DNA of 64,000 nucleotides from Alphaproteobacteria bacterium (GTDB taxonomy: Bacteria > Pseudomonadota > Alphaproteobacteria > Caulobacterales > Caulobacteraceae): NCBI GenBank assembly GCA_018821435.1, contig JAHJME010000015.1:1-64000 (forward strand), in the 5' to 3' direction. The notes below the pieces were generated by a model. That model was not told the origin of the DNA. It saw only the letters and a list, made by a program, of their open reading frames with translations, and searched no databases. Position numbers and translations under genes: made by a program. Shown piece by piece: positions 16,692 to 25,445 of this stretch. How positions within the stretch are numbered: the stretch's first letter is position 1; the number at the start of each line of letters is the position of its first letter.

Positions 16692-16799
16692 CTGCGACCG
16701 GATGTCGCGGCGACCTGGCTCAAGCTTAGGCGTTGTAAGGAGCTGGGAGCTGCTCAGGGCCGCGGGAGACGGCGCTGACGGACTCGCCCGGGGACGGCG

Positions 16800-18182
16800 A
16801 TGGATTTCGACGCACTCATACTGTCTCGCCTGCAGTTCGCGTTCACCATCGCGTTCCACATCATCTTTCCCAGCTTCACCATCGGCCTGGCCAGTTTCCT
16901 GGCCGTGCTGGAAGGCCTGTGGCTGGTCACCAAGAACGAGGCGTTCAAGACGCTCTATCTGTTCTGGGTGAAGATCTTCGCGATCTCGTTCGGCATGGGC
17001 GTCGTCTCGGGCGTGGTGCTCAGCTACCAGCTCGGCACCAACTGGAGCGTCTTCTCCGCCGTCGCCGCGCCGGTGATCGGGCCGCTGCTGGCGTTCGAGG
17101 TCCTGACCGCCTTCTTCCTCGAGGCCTCGTTCCTGGGCGTGATGTTGTTCGGCTGGAAGAAGGTCGGCCCGGGCCTGCACTTCACCTCAACGGCGCTGGT
17201 CGCGGTGGGTACGCTGATCTCGGCGTTCTGGATCATCTCGGCCAACAGCTGGATGCAGCATCCGACCGGCTTCACCACCCTGCCCGACGGGACGCTCAGG
17301 GCCGTGGACTGGATGAAGGTGATCTTCTCGCCGACCTTCCCCGAGCGACTGGCCCACATGGTGCTGGCGGCCTACCTGACCACGGCCTTGGTGGTCGGCG
17401 CGGCCTCGGCGTGGCGGATCCTACGCCGCGGGCCCGACGAGGAGCCCTGCCTGGCGCTGCGCATGGCCATCGGCATGTTCGCCATCGTCGCCCCGCTGCA
17501 GCTCTTCGTCGGCGACCTGTCCGGCAAGGAAGTGATGCGCGTGCAGCCCGCCAAGCTGGCCGCCATCGAGGCGTTCTGGGAAACCCGGACCGAGCAGCCG
17601 TTCCACATCGCCGCCTGGCCCGACCGCGCCACCGAGGGCAATCGCTTCGAGATCTCGATCCCCAAGTTGGGCAGCCTTATCACCGCCGGCAGCACCAAGG
17701 CCGAGGTGAAGGGGCTGAAGGCCTTCGCGCCGCAGGACCGGCCGCCGGTCTTCATCGTCTTCTGGGCCTTCCGGGTGATGGTGGGCCTGGGCGTGCTGAT
17801 GATCGGCCTGGGCGCCTGGGGCGCGTGGCTGCTCTGGCGAACCAAAGGTCCTGAGTACAATCGCGCATTCCTCTGGGCCGCCGTCGCCATGGGGCCGGCC
17901 GGCTTCGTCGCGGTGATCTCCGGATGGGTCGTCGCCGAGGTGGGCCGCCAGCCCTATGTGATCTACGGCGTGCTGCGGACCGCCGACGCGGTCTCGCCCG
18001 TGGGTGCGGGCCAGGTCTCGGCCTCGCTGCTGGGCTTCATGGCGGTCTATGCGGTGATCTTCAGCGTCGGCGTCCTCTACATCCTGCGCCTGATCGCGGC
18101 GGGACCTGACGCCGCGACCCCCGAGTTGGACGGACCGCCCGGCAATCCGCTGGCCGCCGGGACCAAGGGAGCCGCGTCATGA
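16800..18182 (+). CDS. cydA: Cytochrome bd ubiquinol oxidase subunit I
   Basis: The main heme-bearing subunit of the quinol oxidase that reduces O2 to water in the inner membrane. It is 460 residues with about nine membrane helices. The N-terminus ...SRLQFAFTIAFHIIFPSFTIG contains the expected His (residue 20) that ligates a high-spin heme. GVVSGVVLSYQLGTNW, FLEASFLGVMLFGW and NSWMQHPTG are family motifs. The Q-loop region is short, as in the cyanide-insensitive (Cio) branch, so CioA is an alternative name. The next gene overlaps its stop (ATGA), which fits translational coupling with cydB. Confidence 0.94.
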   Translation: MDFDALILSRLQFAFTIAFHIIFPSFTIGLASFLAVLEGLWLVTKNEAFKTLYLFWVKIFAISFGMGVVSGVVLSYQLGTNWSVFSAVAAPVIGPLLAFEVLTAFFLEASFLGVMLFGWKKVGPGLHFTSTALVAVGTLISAFWIISANSWMQHPTGFTTLPDGTLRAVDWMKVIFSPTFPERLAHMVLAAYLTTALVVGAASAWRILRRGPDEEPCLALRMAIGMFAIVAPLQLFVGDLSGKEVMRVQPAKLAAIEAFWETRTEQPFHIAAWPDRATEGNRFEISIPKLGSLITAGSTKAEVKGLKAFAPQDRPPVFIVFWAFRVMVGLGVLMIGLGAWGAWLLWRTKGPEYNRAFLWAAVAMGPAGFVAVISGWVVAEVGRQPYVIYGVLRTADAVSPVGAGQVSASLLGFMAVYAVIFSVGVLYILRLIAAGPDAATPELDGPPGNPLAAGTKGAAS

Positions 18183-19204
18183 CCCTGGACCTGCCGCTGG
18201 TCTGGGCCGGGATCATCGCCGTCGCCGTGCTGATGTACGTGCTGCTGGACGGCTTCGATCTCGGCATCGGCATCCTGTTCCCGTTCGCCGCCTCGCCGGC
18301 CGAGCGCGACGTGATGATGGATTCCATCGCCCCGGTCTGGGACGGCAACGAGACCTGGCTGGTCCTTGGCGGCGGCGGGCTGTTCGCGGCCTTCCCCTTC
18401 GCCTACGCGGCGCTGATGCCGGCCATGTACCTGCCGATCATCCTGATGCTGCTGGCGCTGATCCTGCGCGGCGTCGCCTTCGAGTTCCGCCACCACGGCC
18501 GCGCGCGGGGCAAGGCGTTCTGGACCGCGGCGTTCGCCGGCGGCTCGATCGCCGCGACCCTGGCCCAGGGTCTGGTCCTGGGCGGCTTCATCCAAGGGGT
18601 GAAGCTGGACGGCAAGGGCTTCGCCGGCGGGCCGTTCGACTGGCTGACGCCCTACAGCCTGCTGGTCGCGGTGGGCCTGTTGGCGGGCTACACGCTGCTG
18701 GGCTCCACCTATCTGATCTGGCGCACCGAGGGCGACCTGCAGGTGCGCGCCCGCCGCTGGGGTTGGATCGCGGCGGCCGCCACGGCGGCGCTGCTGGCGG
18801 TGGTCAGCCTGGCCACGCTGTTCGTCCATCCGCGCATCGCCATCCGCTGGGGCTTCGACGGCGACAGCTTCAACCTGGCCACACTGCTCCCCCTGCTGCC
18901 GATCCCGCTGCTGGGCCTGGCCGGCCTGGGTATCGTGGTCTGGGGATTGCGCCAGGCGCACCACGCCACCTCGCTGATCGGGTCTTACCTGGTGTTCCTG
19001 TCCGGCTATATCGGCTTGGCGATCGGCTTCTTCCCCAACATCGTGCCCTACGACCTCGACTTCCGGGCCGCCGCCAACGCGGACAATGCCCTGAGCCTGA
19101 TGCTGGTGGGCGTCGGTATCCTGTTGCCGGCGATCCTGGGCTACACGGTGTGGGTCTACTGGCTGTTCCGCGGAAAGGTGGGGGGCGATGCGGGATATCA
19201 TTGA
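18179..19204 (+). CDS. cydB: Cytochrome bd ubiquinol oxidase subunit II
   Basis: The partner subunit of cydA: 341 residues and about eight to nine hydrophobic helices. The family marker LDGFDLGIGILFPF is near the N-terminus, followed by WDGNETWLVLGGGGLFAAFP, LRGVAFEFRH and YTLLGSTYLIWRTEGDLQ. Subunit II carries no heme but is needed for assembly. Its ATG overlaps the cydA stop, and the stop is overlapped by the short DUF2474 gene, so three cistrons are tightly packed. This is a typical arrangement for oxidases induced when oxygen is low or the main oxidases are blocked. Confidence 0.94.
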   Translation: MTLDLPLVWAGIIAVAVLMYVLLDGFDLGIGILFPFAASPAERDVMMDSIAPVWDGNETWLVLGGGGLFAAFPFAYAALMPAMYLPIILMLLALILRGVAFEFRHHGRARGKAFWTAAFAGGSIAATLAQGLVLGGFIQGVKLDGKGFAGGPFDWLTPYSLLVAVGLLAGYTLLGSTYLIWRTEGDLQVRARRWGWIAAAATAALLAVVSLATLFVHPRIAIRWGFDGDSFNLATLLPLLPIPLLGLAGLGIVVWGLRQAHHATSLIGSYLVFLSGYIGLAIGFFPNIVPYDLDFRAAANADNALSLMLVGVGILLPAILGYTVWVYWLFRGKVGGDAGYH

Positions 19205-19334
19205 ACGACCGCCCGCCCCCGGCGAGGCGCTGCCCCCGCTCTGGAAGCGGCTGGTCTGGTTCGCCGGCCTGGCGATCACCGGCGCGCTGTCCTGCGCGGC
19301 CATCGCCTATGCGCTGAAGTTGCTGCTGCGCTAG
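19188..19334 (+). CDS. DUF2474 family small subunit-like protein (CydX-type)
   Basis: This 48-residue protein starts inside the end of cydB (ATG 19188; cydB ends at 19204). After a proline-rich stretch (ERPPAPGEALPPLWKRL), it has one membrane helix of about 22 residues (VWFAGLAITGALSCAAIAYAL) and ends in KLLLR. DUF2474 genes lie directly after cydAB/cioAB in many proteobacteria. They resemble in size and place the CydX/CydS subunits that stabilise the heme site in E. coli and Geobacillus oxidases. A role as an accessory subunit is inferred from this position. Confidence 0.8.
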   Translation: MRDIIERPPAPGEALPPLWKRLVWFAGLAITGALSCAAIAYALKLLLR

Positions 19335-19358
19335 CCGGGCCTGCGTGTATTTAGGGAC

Positions 19359-20009
19359 ATGTCCCTCCCGCTCTGCCGCCTCTACCTGATCACCCCGCCC
19401 CGCCTGGACGACCTGGCCACGTTCGGCCGCACCCTGGCGCACACGCTGGACGCCGGCGACGTGGCCGCCCTGCAGATCCGCCTGAAGGACGCACCCGACG
19501 AGGTGATCGCCGCCGCGGTCGACGCCCTCCTGCCCATCGCCCAGGCCCGCGACGTGGCGGTGATCCTCAACGACCGGCCCGACCTGGCCGCCCGCCAGGG
19601 CTGCGATGGCGTCCACGTCGGCCAGGACGACGCGCCGCTGGCCCAGGCGCGGAAGATCATGGGCCCGGACGCCATGATCGGCGTCACCTGCCACGACAGT
19701 CTGCACCTGGCCATGGAAGCCGCCGAGGGCGGCGCGGACTATGTCGCCTTCGGGGCCTTCTTCCCGACCACCACCAAGGACGCCACGACCCACGCCGAGC
19801 CGGCGCTGCTGACCGGCTGGCAGGCGGACATGATCATCCCCTGCGTCGCCATCGGCGGGATCACCGCGGCGACCGCGCGCGGCCTGGCCGCCGCCGGCGC
19901 GGACTTCCTGGCGGTCTCGGCCGGAGTGTGGAGCCACGCCGACGGACCAGAGGCGGCGGTGAAGGCGATCAACGCCGAGATTGCGGCGGGCGTGGCGGAG
20001 CGGGCCTGA
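19359..20009 (+). CDS. thiE: Thiamine phosphate synthase
   Basis: ThiE couples HMP-pyrophosphate and thiazole phosphate to thiamine phosphate in a (beta-alpha)8 barrel. The 216-residue protein shows LYLITPP at the start, [10 protein letters not shown] (substrate-binding loop), [24 protein letters not shown] with the phosphate and Mg sites, [13 protein letters not shown] and [13 protein letters not shown]. Length and order are normal. The ATG is 24 bases after the DUF2474 stop, too close for an upstream TPP riboswitch. It may be read through from the oxidase operon or have its own start. No other thi genes are in the window. Confidence 0.9.
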   Translation: MSLPLCRLYLITPPRLDDLATFGRTLAHTLDAGDVAALQIRLKDAPDEVIAAAVDALLPIAQARDVAVILNDRPDLAARQGCDGVHVGQDDAPLAQARKIMGPDAMIGVTCHDSLHLAMEAAEGGADYVAFGAFFPTTTKDATTHAEPALLTGWQADMIIPCVAIGGITAATARGLAAAGADFLAVSAGVWSHADGPEAAVKAINAEIAAGVAERA

Positions 20010-20047
20010 CACCTTCTCTCCCCCCGCGAAGCGGAGAGGGAGAGGAC

Positions 20048-20449
20048 CTACTCCGGCGGCCCGTCTTCATATTCCGGCACCCCCTCCGGCACGCAGACGA
20101 ACGGGTGCCGCGTGGCGGTGAAAACCATCCGTTTCGGGCTGGGCAGCGTCGGATCGGCGAACGCTCCGCCGGCCACGCCGAGCACGTCACCCCACTCGGG
20201 CGAGCTCCACCAGACGTTCGACCCACAGCGCGGGCAGAAGTTGAACGTGGTCACGCCGTCCGGCCGTTGGAAGTTGGCGGGCGTCCCTCGACGCGCGACC
20301 ATCTGGTCCGGATGGAAATAGACCGTCACGCCGAAGAAGCTGCCCGTCCGCCGCTGGCACCGCGTGCAGCAGCAGCTCGAAACCAGCGTCGGCTCGCCGC
20401 GAAGCGTCACGGAGAGATCACCGCACCAGCAGGTCGCATCCCGATCCAT
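20048..20449 (-). CDS. GFA family zinc-binding protein
   Basis: A 133-residue member of the GFA (Gfa-like, formerly glutathione-dependent formaldehyde-activating) family. It has the CWCG motif, the CCCTRC cluster and NFCPRCGSNVWW near residue 80. These cysteines bind one or two zinc ions in the beta-tent fold. Family members bind small thiol adducts, but most have no proven reaction. The ATG at 20449 follows AAGGAG on the minus strand; the frame upstream is open but overlaps the divergent inositol phosphatase promoter. It is not clustered with formaldehyde genes, so the historical name should not be taken literally. Confidence 0.85.
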   Translation of the reverse strand: MDRDATCWCGDLSVTLRGEPTLVSSCCCTRCQRRTGSFFGVTVYFHPDQMVARRGTPANFQRPDGVTTFNFCPRCGSNVWWSSPEWGDVLGVAGGAFADPTLPSPKRMVFTATRHPFVCVPEGVPEYEDGPPE

Positions 20450-20525
20450 TCGACTCTCCTTGCTTTCGTTCCCCCCCGACCCTAGGTTCCGCGGCCATAA
20501 TTCCCCACCGAGATCTTTTGAAACC

Positions 20526-21323
20526 GTGAGCACCCAATCCGCCCTTCTGAAGGTGATGAGCGACGCTGCGCGCAAGGCGGCGCGTGGGCTCAACCGTGAC
20601 TTCGGCGAACTGGCCGAACTGCAGGTGGCCAAGAAGGCGCCCGCCGATTTCGTGTCGGCGGCCGACCTGAAGTCGGAGCAGGTGATCTTCGAGGCGCTGT
20701 CCAAGGCGCGCCCCGGCTACGGCTTCCACGGCGAAGAGCGTGGCATGATCGAGGGCACGGACAAGTCCCACACCTGGATCGTCGATCCGCTGGACGGGAC
20801 GACCAACTTCCTCCACGCCATCCCCCACTTCGCCATCAACATCGCGCTTGAGCGCGAGGGCGCGGGCGTGGTCGCGGCGGTGACCTACAACCCGATCACC
20901 AACGAGCTGTTCTGGGCCGAGAAGGGCAAGGGCTGCTTCGTCAACGACCACCGGCTGAGGGTGGCGGCGCGCCAACGGATGGATGAAGCGGTGTTCGCCA
21001 CCGGCATCCCGTTCCTGGGCCACGGCCAGCACGCGACGTTTCTCAAGGAACTACACCAGATCAGCCAACGGGTCGCCGGCGTGCGCCGGTTCGGCGCCGC
21101 GTCGCTGGACCTGGCCTGGGTCGCCGCCGGCCGGTTCGACGGCTATTGGGAGCGGGATCTGAAGCCCTGGGACCTGGCGGCCGGCATGCTGCTGGTGACC
21201 GAGGCGGGCGGCAAGGTTACCGACGCCGACGGCGAGGACGCCGTCCTGGGCAAGGGCTCCGTGGTCGCCGCGAACCTGGAATTGCACCCGCAGCTCCTCA
21301 GTCGCCTGACTGCCGCAAAATAG
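20526..21323 (+). CDS. suhB: Inositol monophosphatase family protein
   Basis: This 265-residue member of the Mg-dependent, Li-sensitive phosphatase family hydrolyses inositol-1-phosphate or related sugar phosphates. The GTG at 20526 gives VSTQSALLKVMSDAARKAARGL, the usual start. The metal-binding Glu of GEERG, the IVDPLDGTTNF signature with its two aspartates, and KPWDLAAGMLLVTEAGG are all present. It starts 76 bases from the divergent GFA gene. In other bacteria SuhB has a second role in rRNA antitermination; that role is not visible here. The 16-base gap to glpQ suggests co-transcription. Confidence 0.9.
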   Translation: MSTQSALLKVMSDAARKAARGLNRDFGELAELQVAKKAPADFVSAADLKSEQVIFEALSKARPGYGFHGEERGMIEGTDKSHTWIVDPLDGTTNFLHAIPHFAINIALEREGAGVVAAVTYNPITNELFWAEKGKGCFVNDHRLRVAARQRMDEAVFATGIPFLGHGQHATFLKELHQISQRVAGVRRFGAASLDLAWVAAGRFDGYWERDLKPWDLAAGMLLVTEAGGKVTDADGEDAVLGKGSVVAANLELHPQLLSRLTAAK

Positions 21324-21339
21324 CGGCTAAGGTGGGCGC

Positions 21340-22359
21340 ATGATCACGCGCCGCACCCTCACCGCCACGGGCCTCGCCATGGCCGCCACGCCCACCTTCG
21401 CGCAGCCGAAGAAGCCCTTGGTCATCGCTCACCGCGGCGCCAGCGGGGAGCGGCCCGAGCACACGCTGATGGCCTATCGCCTGGCCATCGCCGAGGGCTG
21501 CGACTTCATCGAGCCGGACTGCGTGGTCACCAAGGACGGCCACCTCGTGGTGCGCCACGAGAACGAGATCGCCGGCACCACCGACGTCGCCGGCCGGCCC
21601 GAGTTCGCGGCCCGCAAGGCCGACAAGGTGATCGATGGCCAGAAGATTACCGGCTGGTTCACCGAGGACTTCACCCTGGCCGAGCTGAAGACCCTGCGCG
21701 CCCGCGAGCGCCTGCCGCAGGTCCGGCCCGGCAGCGCCAAGTTCGACGGCCAGGAGGAGATCCCGACCTACCAGGAGGTCGTCGACCTGGCGAAGGCCGA
21801 GAGCAAGCGGGTCGGCCGCACCATCGGCACGTACCCTGAGATGAAGCACCCGACCTATTTCGCCGGGATCGGCCTGCCGCTGGAGCAGCGCCTGGCTGAC
21901 ATTCTGAAGAAGAACGACCTGGATTCGAAGACCGCGCCGGTCTTCGTCCAGTGCTTCGAGGTCGAGCCGCTGAAGACGTTCGGCAAGCTCGGCAAGGCGC
22001 GCCGCGTCATGCTGGTGGGCCAGGGGCCGGCGCCGGTGGACGTGAAGTCCGCGGCCGCGATCAAGGCTATCGCCGCCTTCGCCGAGGGCCTGGGGCCGGA
22101 ATGGCCGCTGGTTATCCCCACGGCGGGCGGGACGCTGGGCGCGCCGACGGAACTCGTCGGCTGGGCGCACGCCGCGGGCCTGGCCGTCCACCCCTGGACT
22201 GTCCGCGCCGAGAACATGTTCCTGCCCAAGAGCCTGCAGCGCGGGACCAGCCCCGCCGACCACGGCGACGTCGAGGCGGTGTTCAAGGCCATCTACGCCG
22301 CCGGCGTCGACGGCCTGTTCAGCGATTTCCCGGGGCTGGCGGTCAAGGCGCGGGGGTAG
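21340..22359 (+). CDS. glpQ: Exported glycerophosphodiester phosphodiesterase
   Basis: A 339-residue GDPD-family enzyme that cleaves glycerophosphodiesters to glycerol-3-phosphate and an alcohol. The N-terminus has RRTLTATGLAMAATPTFAQ: a twin-arginine start, short hydrophobic core and AxA-like cleavage site, so Tat export is likely. The catalytic HRGASGERPEHT motif and the metal-binding EPDCVVTKDGHLVVRHE follow, and a later KAIYAAGVDGLFSDFPG ends the barrel. It is close in type to periplasmic GlpQ rather than cytoplasmic UgpQ. It lies 16 bases after the inositol phosphatase gene and may share its message; both release phosphate from organic esters. Confidence 0.9.
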   Translation: MITRRTLTATGLAMAATPTFAQPKKPLVIAHRGASGERPEHTLMAYRLAIAEGCDFIEPDCVVTKDGHLVVRHENEIAGTTDVAGRPEFAARKADKVIDGQKITGWFTEDFTLAELKTLRARERLPQVRPGSAKFDGQEEIPTYQEVVDLAKAESKRVGRTIGTYPEMKHPTYFAGIGLPLEQRLADILKKNDLDSKTAPVFVQCFEVEPLKTFGKLGKARRVMLVGQGPAPVDVKSAAAIKAIAAFAEGLGPEWPLVIPTAGGTLGAPTELVGWAHAAGLAVHPWTVRAENMFLPKSLQRGTSPADHGDVEAVFKAIYAAGVDGLFSDFPGLAVKARG

Positions 22360-22381
22360 CACCACACCCCGCGCGGGCGAA

Positions 22382-24241
22382 TTAAGCCGCTTCGAACTGC
22401 AGCGCGGCCAGGCGGGCGTAGAGCCCGTTCTTCGCCACCAGATCCGCGTGCGTGCCTTCTTCCACGACCCGGCCGTCGTCCATGACCACGATGCGGTCGG
22501 CCTTCAGCACCGTCGCCAGGCGGTGGGCGATGACCAGGGTGGTGTGGCCCTTCATGGCCTCGTCCAGGGCGCGCTGGACCAAGTGTTCGTTCTCGGCGTC
22601 CAGGGCGCTGGTGGCCTCGTCCAACAGCAGGATCGGCGCCTCGCGGATCAGGGCGCGGGCGATGGCCAGCCGCTGGCGCTGGCCGCCGGAGAGCGTGCGG
22701 GCGCGGTCGCCGACCAGCGTCTCCAGCCCCTCCGGCAAGGCGGTCAGGAACCCCTCGGCCTGCGCGGCGCGGACCACGCCCTGGACGTCGTCGTCGGTGG
22801 CGCCTTCGCGGCCGAAGCGGATGTTGTCGGCGGCCGAGCCTGAGAACAGCGGGCTCTCCTGGGCCACCAGCGCCATGCGGGCGCGCACCTCGGACGGCTC
22901 CGCATCGCGAAGATCGACGCCGTCCAGCAGGATGCGGCCCACCTGCGGATCGTAGAAGCGCAGCAGGACGCGGAACACGGTGCTCTTGCCCGCCCCCGAC
23001 GGGCCGACCAGCGCCACCCGCTCGCCGGGCCGCACATGCAGGGTGAAGTCCTTCAGCGCCGGCAGGTCGGGGCGCCCCGGATAGGCGAAGGTGACGTCTT
23101 CGAACGCCACCTCGCCGCGCGGCGGCTTGGGCAGCGGCGTCGGGTTCGGCGGCGCGGCCACGCCGGGCCGGGCGTCCAGCAGTTCACCCACCCGCTCCAT
23201 GGCGCCGGCGGCCTTCTGGACGTCGCCCCAGGTCTCGCCCAAGGCGCTGACCGAGCCCGCGGCCATAACCGACAGGAACGCGAACTGGAACAGCGCGCCC
23301 CACGAGATGTCGCCGCGCAGGCCGGCGTGCACGCCCAGCCAGAACACGCCGACGATGCCGCCGAACACCAGGACGATGACGGCCGCGGTCATGGCGGCGC
23401 GCACGGTGATCCGCCGCATCTGGGCGCGGAACGCCTGCTCCACCGCCCCGCCGAAGCGGTCGGCGGCGGCGCGCTCGCGGCCGAACGCCTGCACGGTCTC
23501 GAGCGCGTCCAGGCTCTCGCCGGCCGAGCCCACGGCGTCGGCGAACCGGTCCTGCGCCGAGGCGGTCAGCGAGCGCACCCGGCGGCCGAACAGGAACAGC
23601 GGCGCCAGCACGAACGGGAAGGTCAGCAGCACCAGGCTGGTCAGGTGCGCGCTGACGAACATCAGCAGGATCAGCGCCCCGATCAGGGTCAGCAGGTTGC
23701 GCAACGCCACCGAGACCGAGGTCGCCAGCAGGTTCTCGACGATGGCGATGTCGGTGGTCAGGCGCGACAGCACCTCGCCCGTGCGGGTCTGCAGGAAGAA
23801 CGACGGGTCCAGGGTCAGGATGTGGCCGTAGGTGGTCTTGCGCAGGTCGGCGACCACGCGCTCGCCCAGGCTGGTGACGAAGTAGAAGCGCAGCGCCGTG
23901 GCGATGGCCAGGGTCAGGGCGACCGCGCCCACGACCAGGAACCGGCGGTCCACCGTGGCGGCGTCCAGCCCGGCCTTGGTCAGGTTGTCCACCACCAGCC
24001 GGATCGCGCCCGACATGCCCAGCGTGGCGCTGGTCGACAGCAGCAGGAACGCCAGCGAGGCCAGGGCGCGGCCCCAATGGGCGACCAGGAACGGTTGCAG
24101 GCGGCTGAGCGCGCGGACGTTGCGGCTCTTGCCCCGCTTGGCGGCGCCTTCGGCCAGGGTCTGGGCCATGGCCTGGCCGGCGCTGGGGCGGCCCTCGACA
24201 GGCGATCCGGCCGTGGAAGACTCTCGGCCGGACTCACTCAT
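22382..24241 (-). CDS. ABC exporter, fused membrane and ATPase domains (MsbA-like)
   Basis: A half-transporter of about 619 residues. It has a six-helix exporter domain (residues about 55-330) followed by an ATPase with Walker A GPSGAGKST, Q-loop, signature LSGGQRQR, Walker B ILLLDEATSALD and the H-loop IAHR. It would act as a homodimer. Similarity in layout is to lipid A and multidrug exporters, and the substrate is unknown. Either the ATG at 24241 or one at 24259 could start it. The former is used because AAGGTG lies just upstream. The first 40 residues are polar and Ser/Ala/Gly-rich. It diverges from rpmE. Confidence 0.9.
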   Translation of the reverse strand: MSESGRESSTAGSPVEGRPSAGQAMAQTLAEGAAKRGKSRNVRALSRLQPFLVAHWGRALASLAFLLLSTSATLGMSGAIRLVVDNLTKAGLDAATVDRRFLVVGAVALTLAIATALRFYFVTSLGERVVADLRKTTYGHILTLDPSFFLQTRTGEVLSRLTTDIAIVENLLATSVSVALRNLLTLIGALILLMFVSAHLTSLVLLTFPFVLAPLFLFGRRVRSLTASAQDRFADAVGSAGESLDALETVQAFGRERAAADRFGGAVEQAFRAQMRRITVRAAMTAAVIVLVFGGIVGVFWLGVHAGLRGDISWGALFQFAFLSVMAAGSVSALGETWGDVQKAAGAMERVGELLDARPGVAAPPNPTPLPKPPRGEVAFEDVTFAYPGRPDLPALKDFTLHVRPGERVALVGPSGAGKSTVFRVLLRFYDPQVGRILLDGVDLRDAEPSEVRARMALVAQESPLFSGSAADNIRFGREGATDDDVQGVVRAAQAEGFLTALPEGLETLVGDRARTLSGGQRQRLAIARALIREAPILLLDEATSALDAENEHLVQRALDEAMKGHTTLVIAHRLATVLKADRIVVMDDGRVVEEGTHADLVAKNGLYARLAALQFEAA

Positions 24242-24357
24242 CTGTCTCGCACCTTGCATTTGCCCGCGCCTTTATTTATACGCGCGGCTTCCATTTCGAC
24301 CGCCTTCACCGGCGGCCGGCCTAAGTTGGCCGCTCCATTACGTCAGGCGCCCGTTCG

Positions 24358-24582
24358 ATGAAACAAGACACTCACCCCGACTACCACTTCATCACCGTCG
24401 TGATGACGGACGGCACGAGCTATCAGACGCGCTCCACCTACGGGAAGCCGGGCGACACGCTGAACCTGGACATCGATCCGAAGACCCACCCGGCGTGGAC
24501 CGGCGGCGGTCACCAGATGCTCGACCGCGGCGGCCGCGTCTCGCGCTTCAACGCCAAGTTCGGCGCCTTCACCCGCAAATAG
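24358..24582 (+). CDS. rpmE: 50S ribosomal protein L31
   Basis: A 74-residue L31 of the bacterial large subunit. It starts [20 protein letters not shown] and includes THPAWTG and FNAKFG near the C-terminus. It lacks the four zinc-binding cysteines (C-minus type), as is common in alphaproteobacteria. The length is normal. It is followed by a clear hairpin with a T-run at 24629. In many alphaproteobacteria rpmE lies near an ABC exporter and the DUF1465/DUF1192 genes, exactly as here. Confidence 0.95.
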   Translation: MKQDTHPDYHFITVVMTDGTSYQTRSTYGKPGDTLNLDIDPKTHPAWTGGGHQMLDRGGRVSRFNAKFGAFTRK

Positions 24583-24628
24583 GCTGGGCCGTTCCCGCGC
24601 AGGCGGGGATCCAGGGCAAAGATTCAGA

Positions 24629-24660
24629 ACGCCGCGAGGGTCACCCTTCGCGGCGTTTTT
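24629..24660 (+). terminator. Rho-independent terminator after rpmE
   Basis: AACGCCGCGAGGG and CCCTTCGCGGCGTT form a GC-rich stem with a small loop, followed by TTTTT. It lies 46 bases after the rpmE stop. A half-element (CCGCGCAGGCGGGGATCCAGG) of the ATCCCCGC repeat family sits between. Confidence 0.85.
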
Positions 24661-24663
24661 CGT

Positions 24664-24822
24664 CCTTCTCCCCCTGCGGGAGAAGGTGGCCTGCGCAGCA
24701 GGTCGGATGAGGGGCCGCGCCGGCCTGTCAGCCCGAAATGAAAAAGGGCCGCCACGGATGGCTCCGTGCGACCCCTCATCCGTCAGCCGACGGCTGACAC
24801 CTTCTCCCGCAAGGGGAGAAGG
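24664..24822. repeat. Palindromic element 'CCTTCTCCC...GGGAGAAGG' (first copy)
   Basis: The left end CCTTCTCCCCCTGCGGGAGAAGG and the right end CCTTCTCCCGCAAGGGGAGAAGG are each small palindromes and are inverse to each other. Inside them GGTCGGATGAGGGG pairs with CCCCTCATCCG. A closely similar element of the same length lies at 34763-34922. It contains no gene. Confidence 0.87.
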
Positions 24823-24830
24823 AAATCAAA

Positions 24831-25343
24831 CTAACCCCCGAAGGCGCTCTTCAGCCGGTCCATCTGGCCCAGAACGGGATTGGACGGTTCGGCGGTCTGG
24901 CTTTCCAGGTACATGCGCTTGTCCAGGTGGCGGACGCGCTCGTAGAGGCGCTCGGCGCGGTCGGCCAGGCCGGTGAGGCCACGCGGCAGTTCGCCGCGCA
25001 CGGCCTCGGTGTCGCCGCGACGGGACGCGTCCTCGGCATTCAAACGGTAACGGTCCTCGCAGGCGGAGGCCGGGGCCATGTCGCCCTCGCGCACCGCACG
25101 CTGGACCAGCAGCCACGAGGCCACCTGCATCAGGCGCGTCGTCAGGCGCATGCTCTCGGCCGCATAGGCCAGGGCCGCGTTGCGGGAGAGCAGCTTCGAC
25201 TCCTGGCGGCCTTCGCCGTCCAGGTAGCTGGCGGTCTCTTCCACCAGCTCCATGCCTTCCTGGAAGGTCCGCTCGAACAGCTCGGAGCGAGCGAAGTCCT
25301 GGATGACGTCATCGCGCCAGTCGGGGCTTTTGATATCCTGCAT
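24831..25343 (-). CDS. rcdA: DUF1465 protein, probable regulator of CtrA degradation
   Basis: This 170-residue helical protein has FARSELFERTFQEGMELVEETASYLDGEGRQESK at the start and YAAESMRLTTRLMQVASWLLVQRA in the middle, the hallmark of the DUF1465 family. Its Caulobacter crescentus member is RcdA, a ClpXP adaptor that works with CpdR and PopA to deliver the cell-cycle regulator CtrA for proteolysis. The C-terminal third (DRAERLYERVRHLDKRMYLE) is charged and likely flexible. The ATG at 25343 gives the family start. Neighbours are the DUF1192 gene and rpmE, matching conserved order. The rcdA symbol is assigned by family and synteny. Confidence 0.8.
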   Translation of the reverse strand: MQDIKSPDWRDDVIQDFARSELFERTFQEGMELVEETASYLDGEGRQESKLLSRNAALAYAAESMRLTTRLMQVASWLLVQRAVREGDMAPASACEDRYRLNAEDASRRGDTEAVRGELPRGLTGLADRAERLYERVRHLDKRMYLESQTAEPSNPVLGQMDRLKSAFGG

Positions 25344-25445
25344 CAAGCGGACTCTACACCGGTTAGGGTTTCCACGCGCTGAACGAAACGTCGCAACACG
25401 ACGTCGCCGTGCAACCGCCATGCCAGCCCCGTTACGTTGGGAAGG

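Noticed and set aside
19335..19358. Possible TPP riboswitch upstream of thiE
   Set aside because: Only 24 bases separate the upstream stop from the thiE ATG, far less than a TPP aptamer needs.
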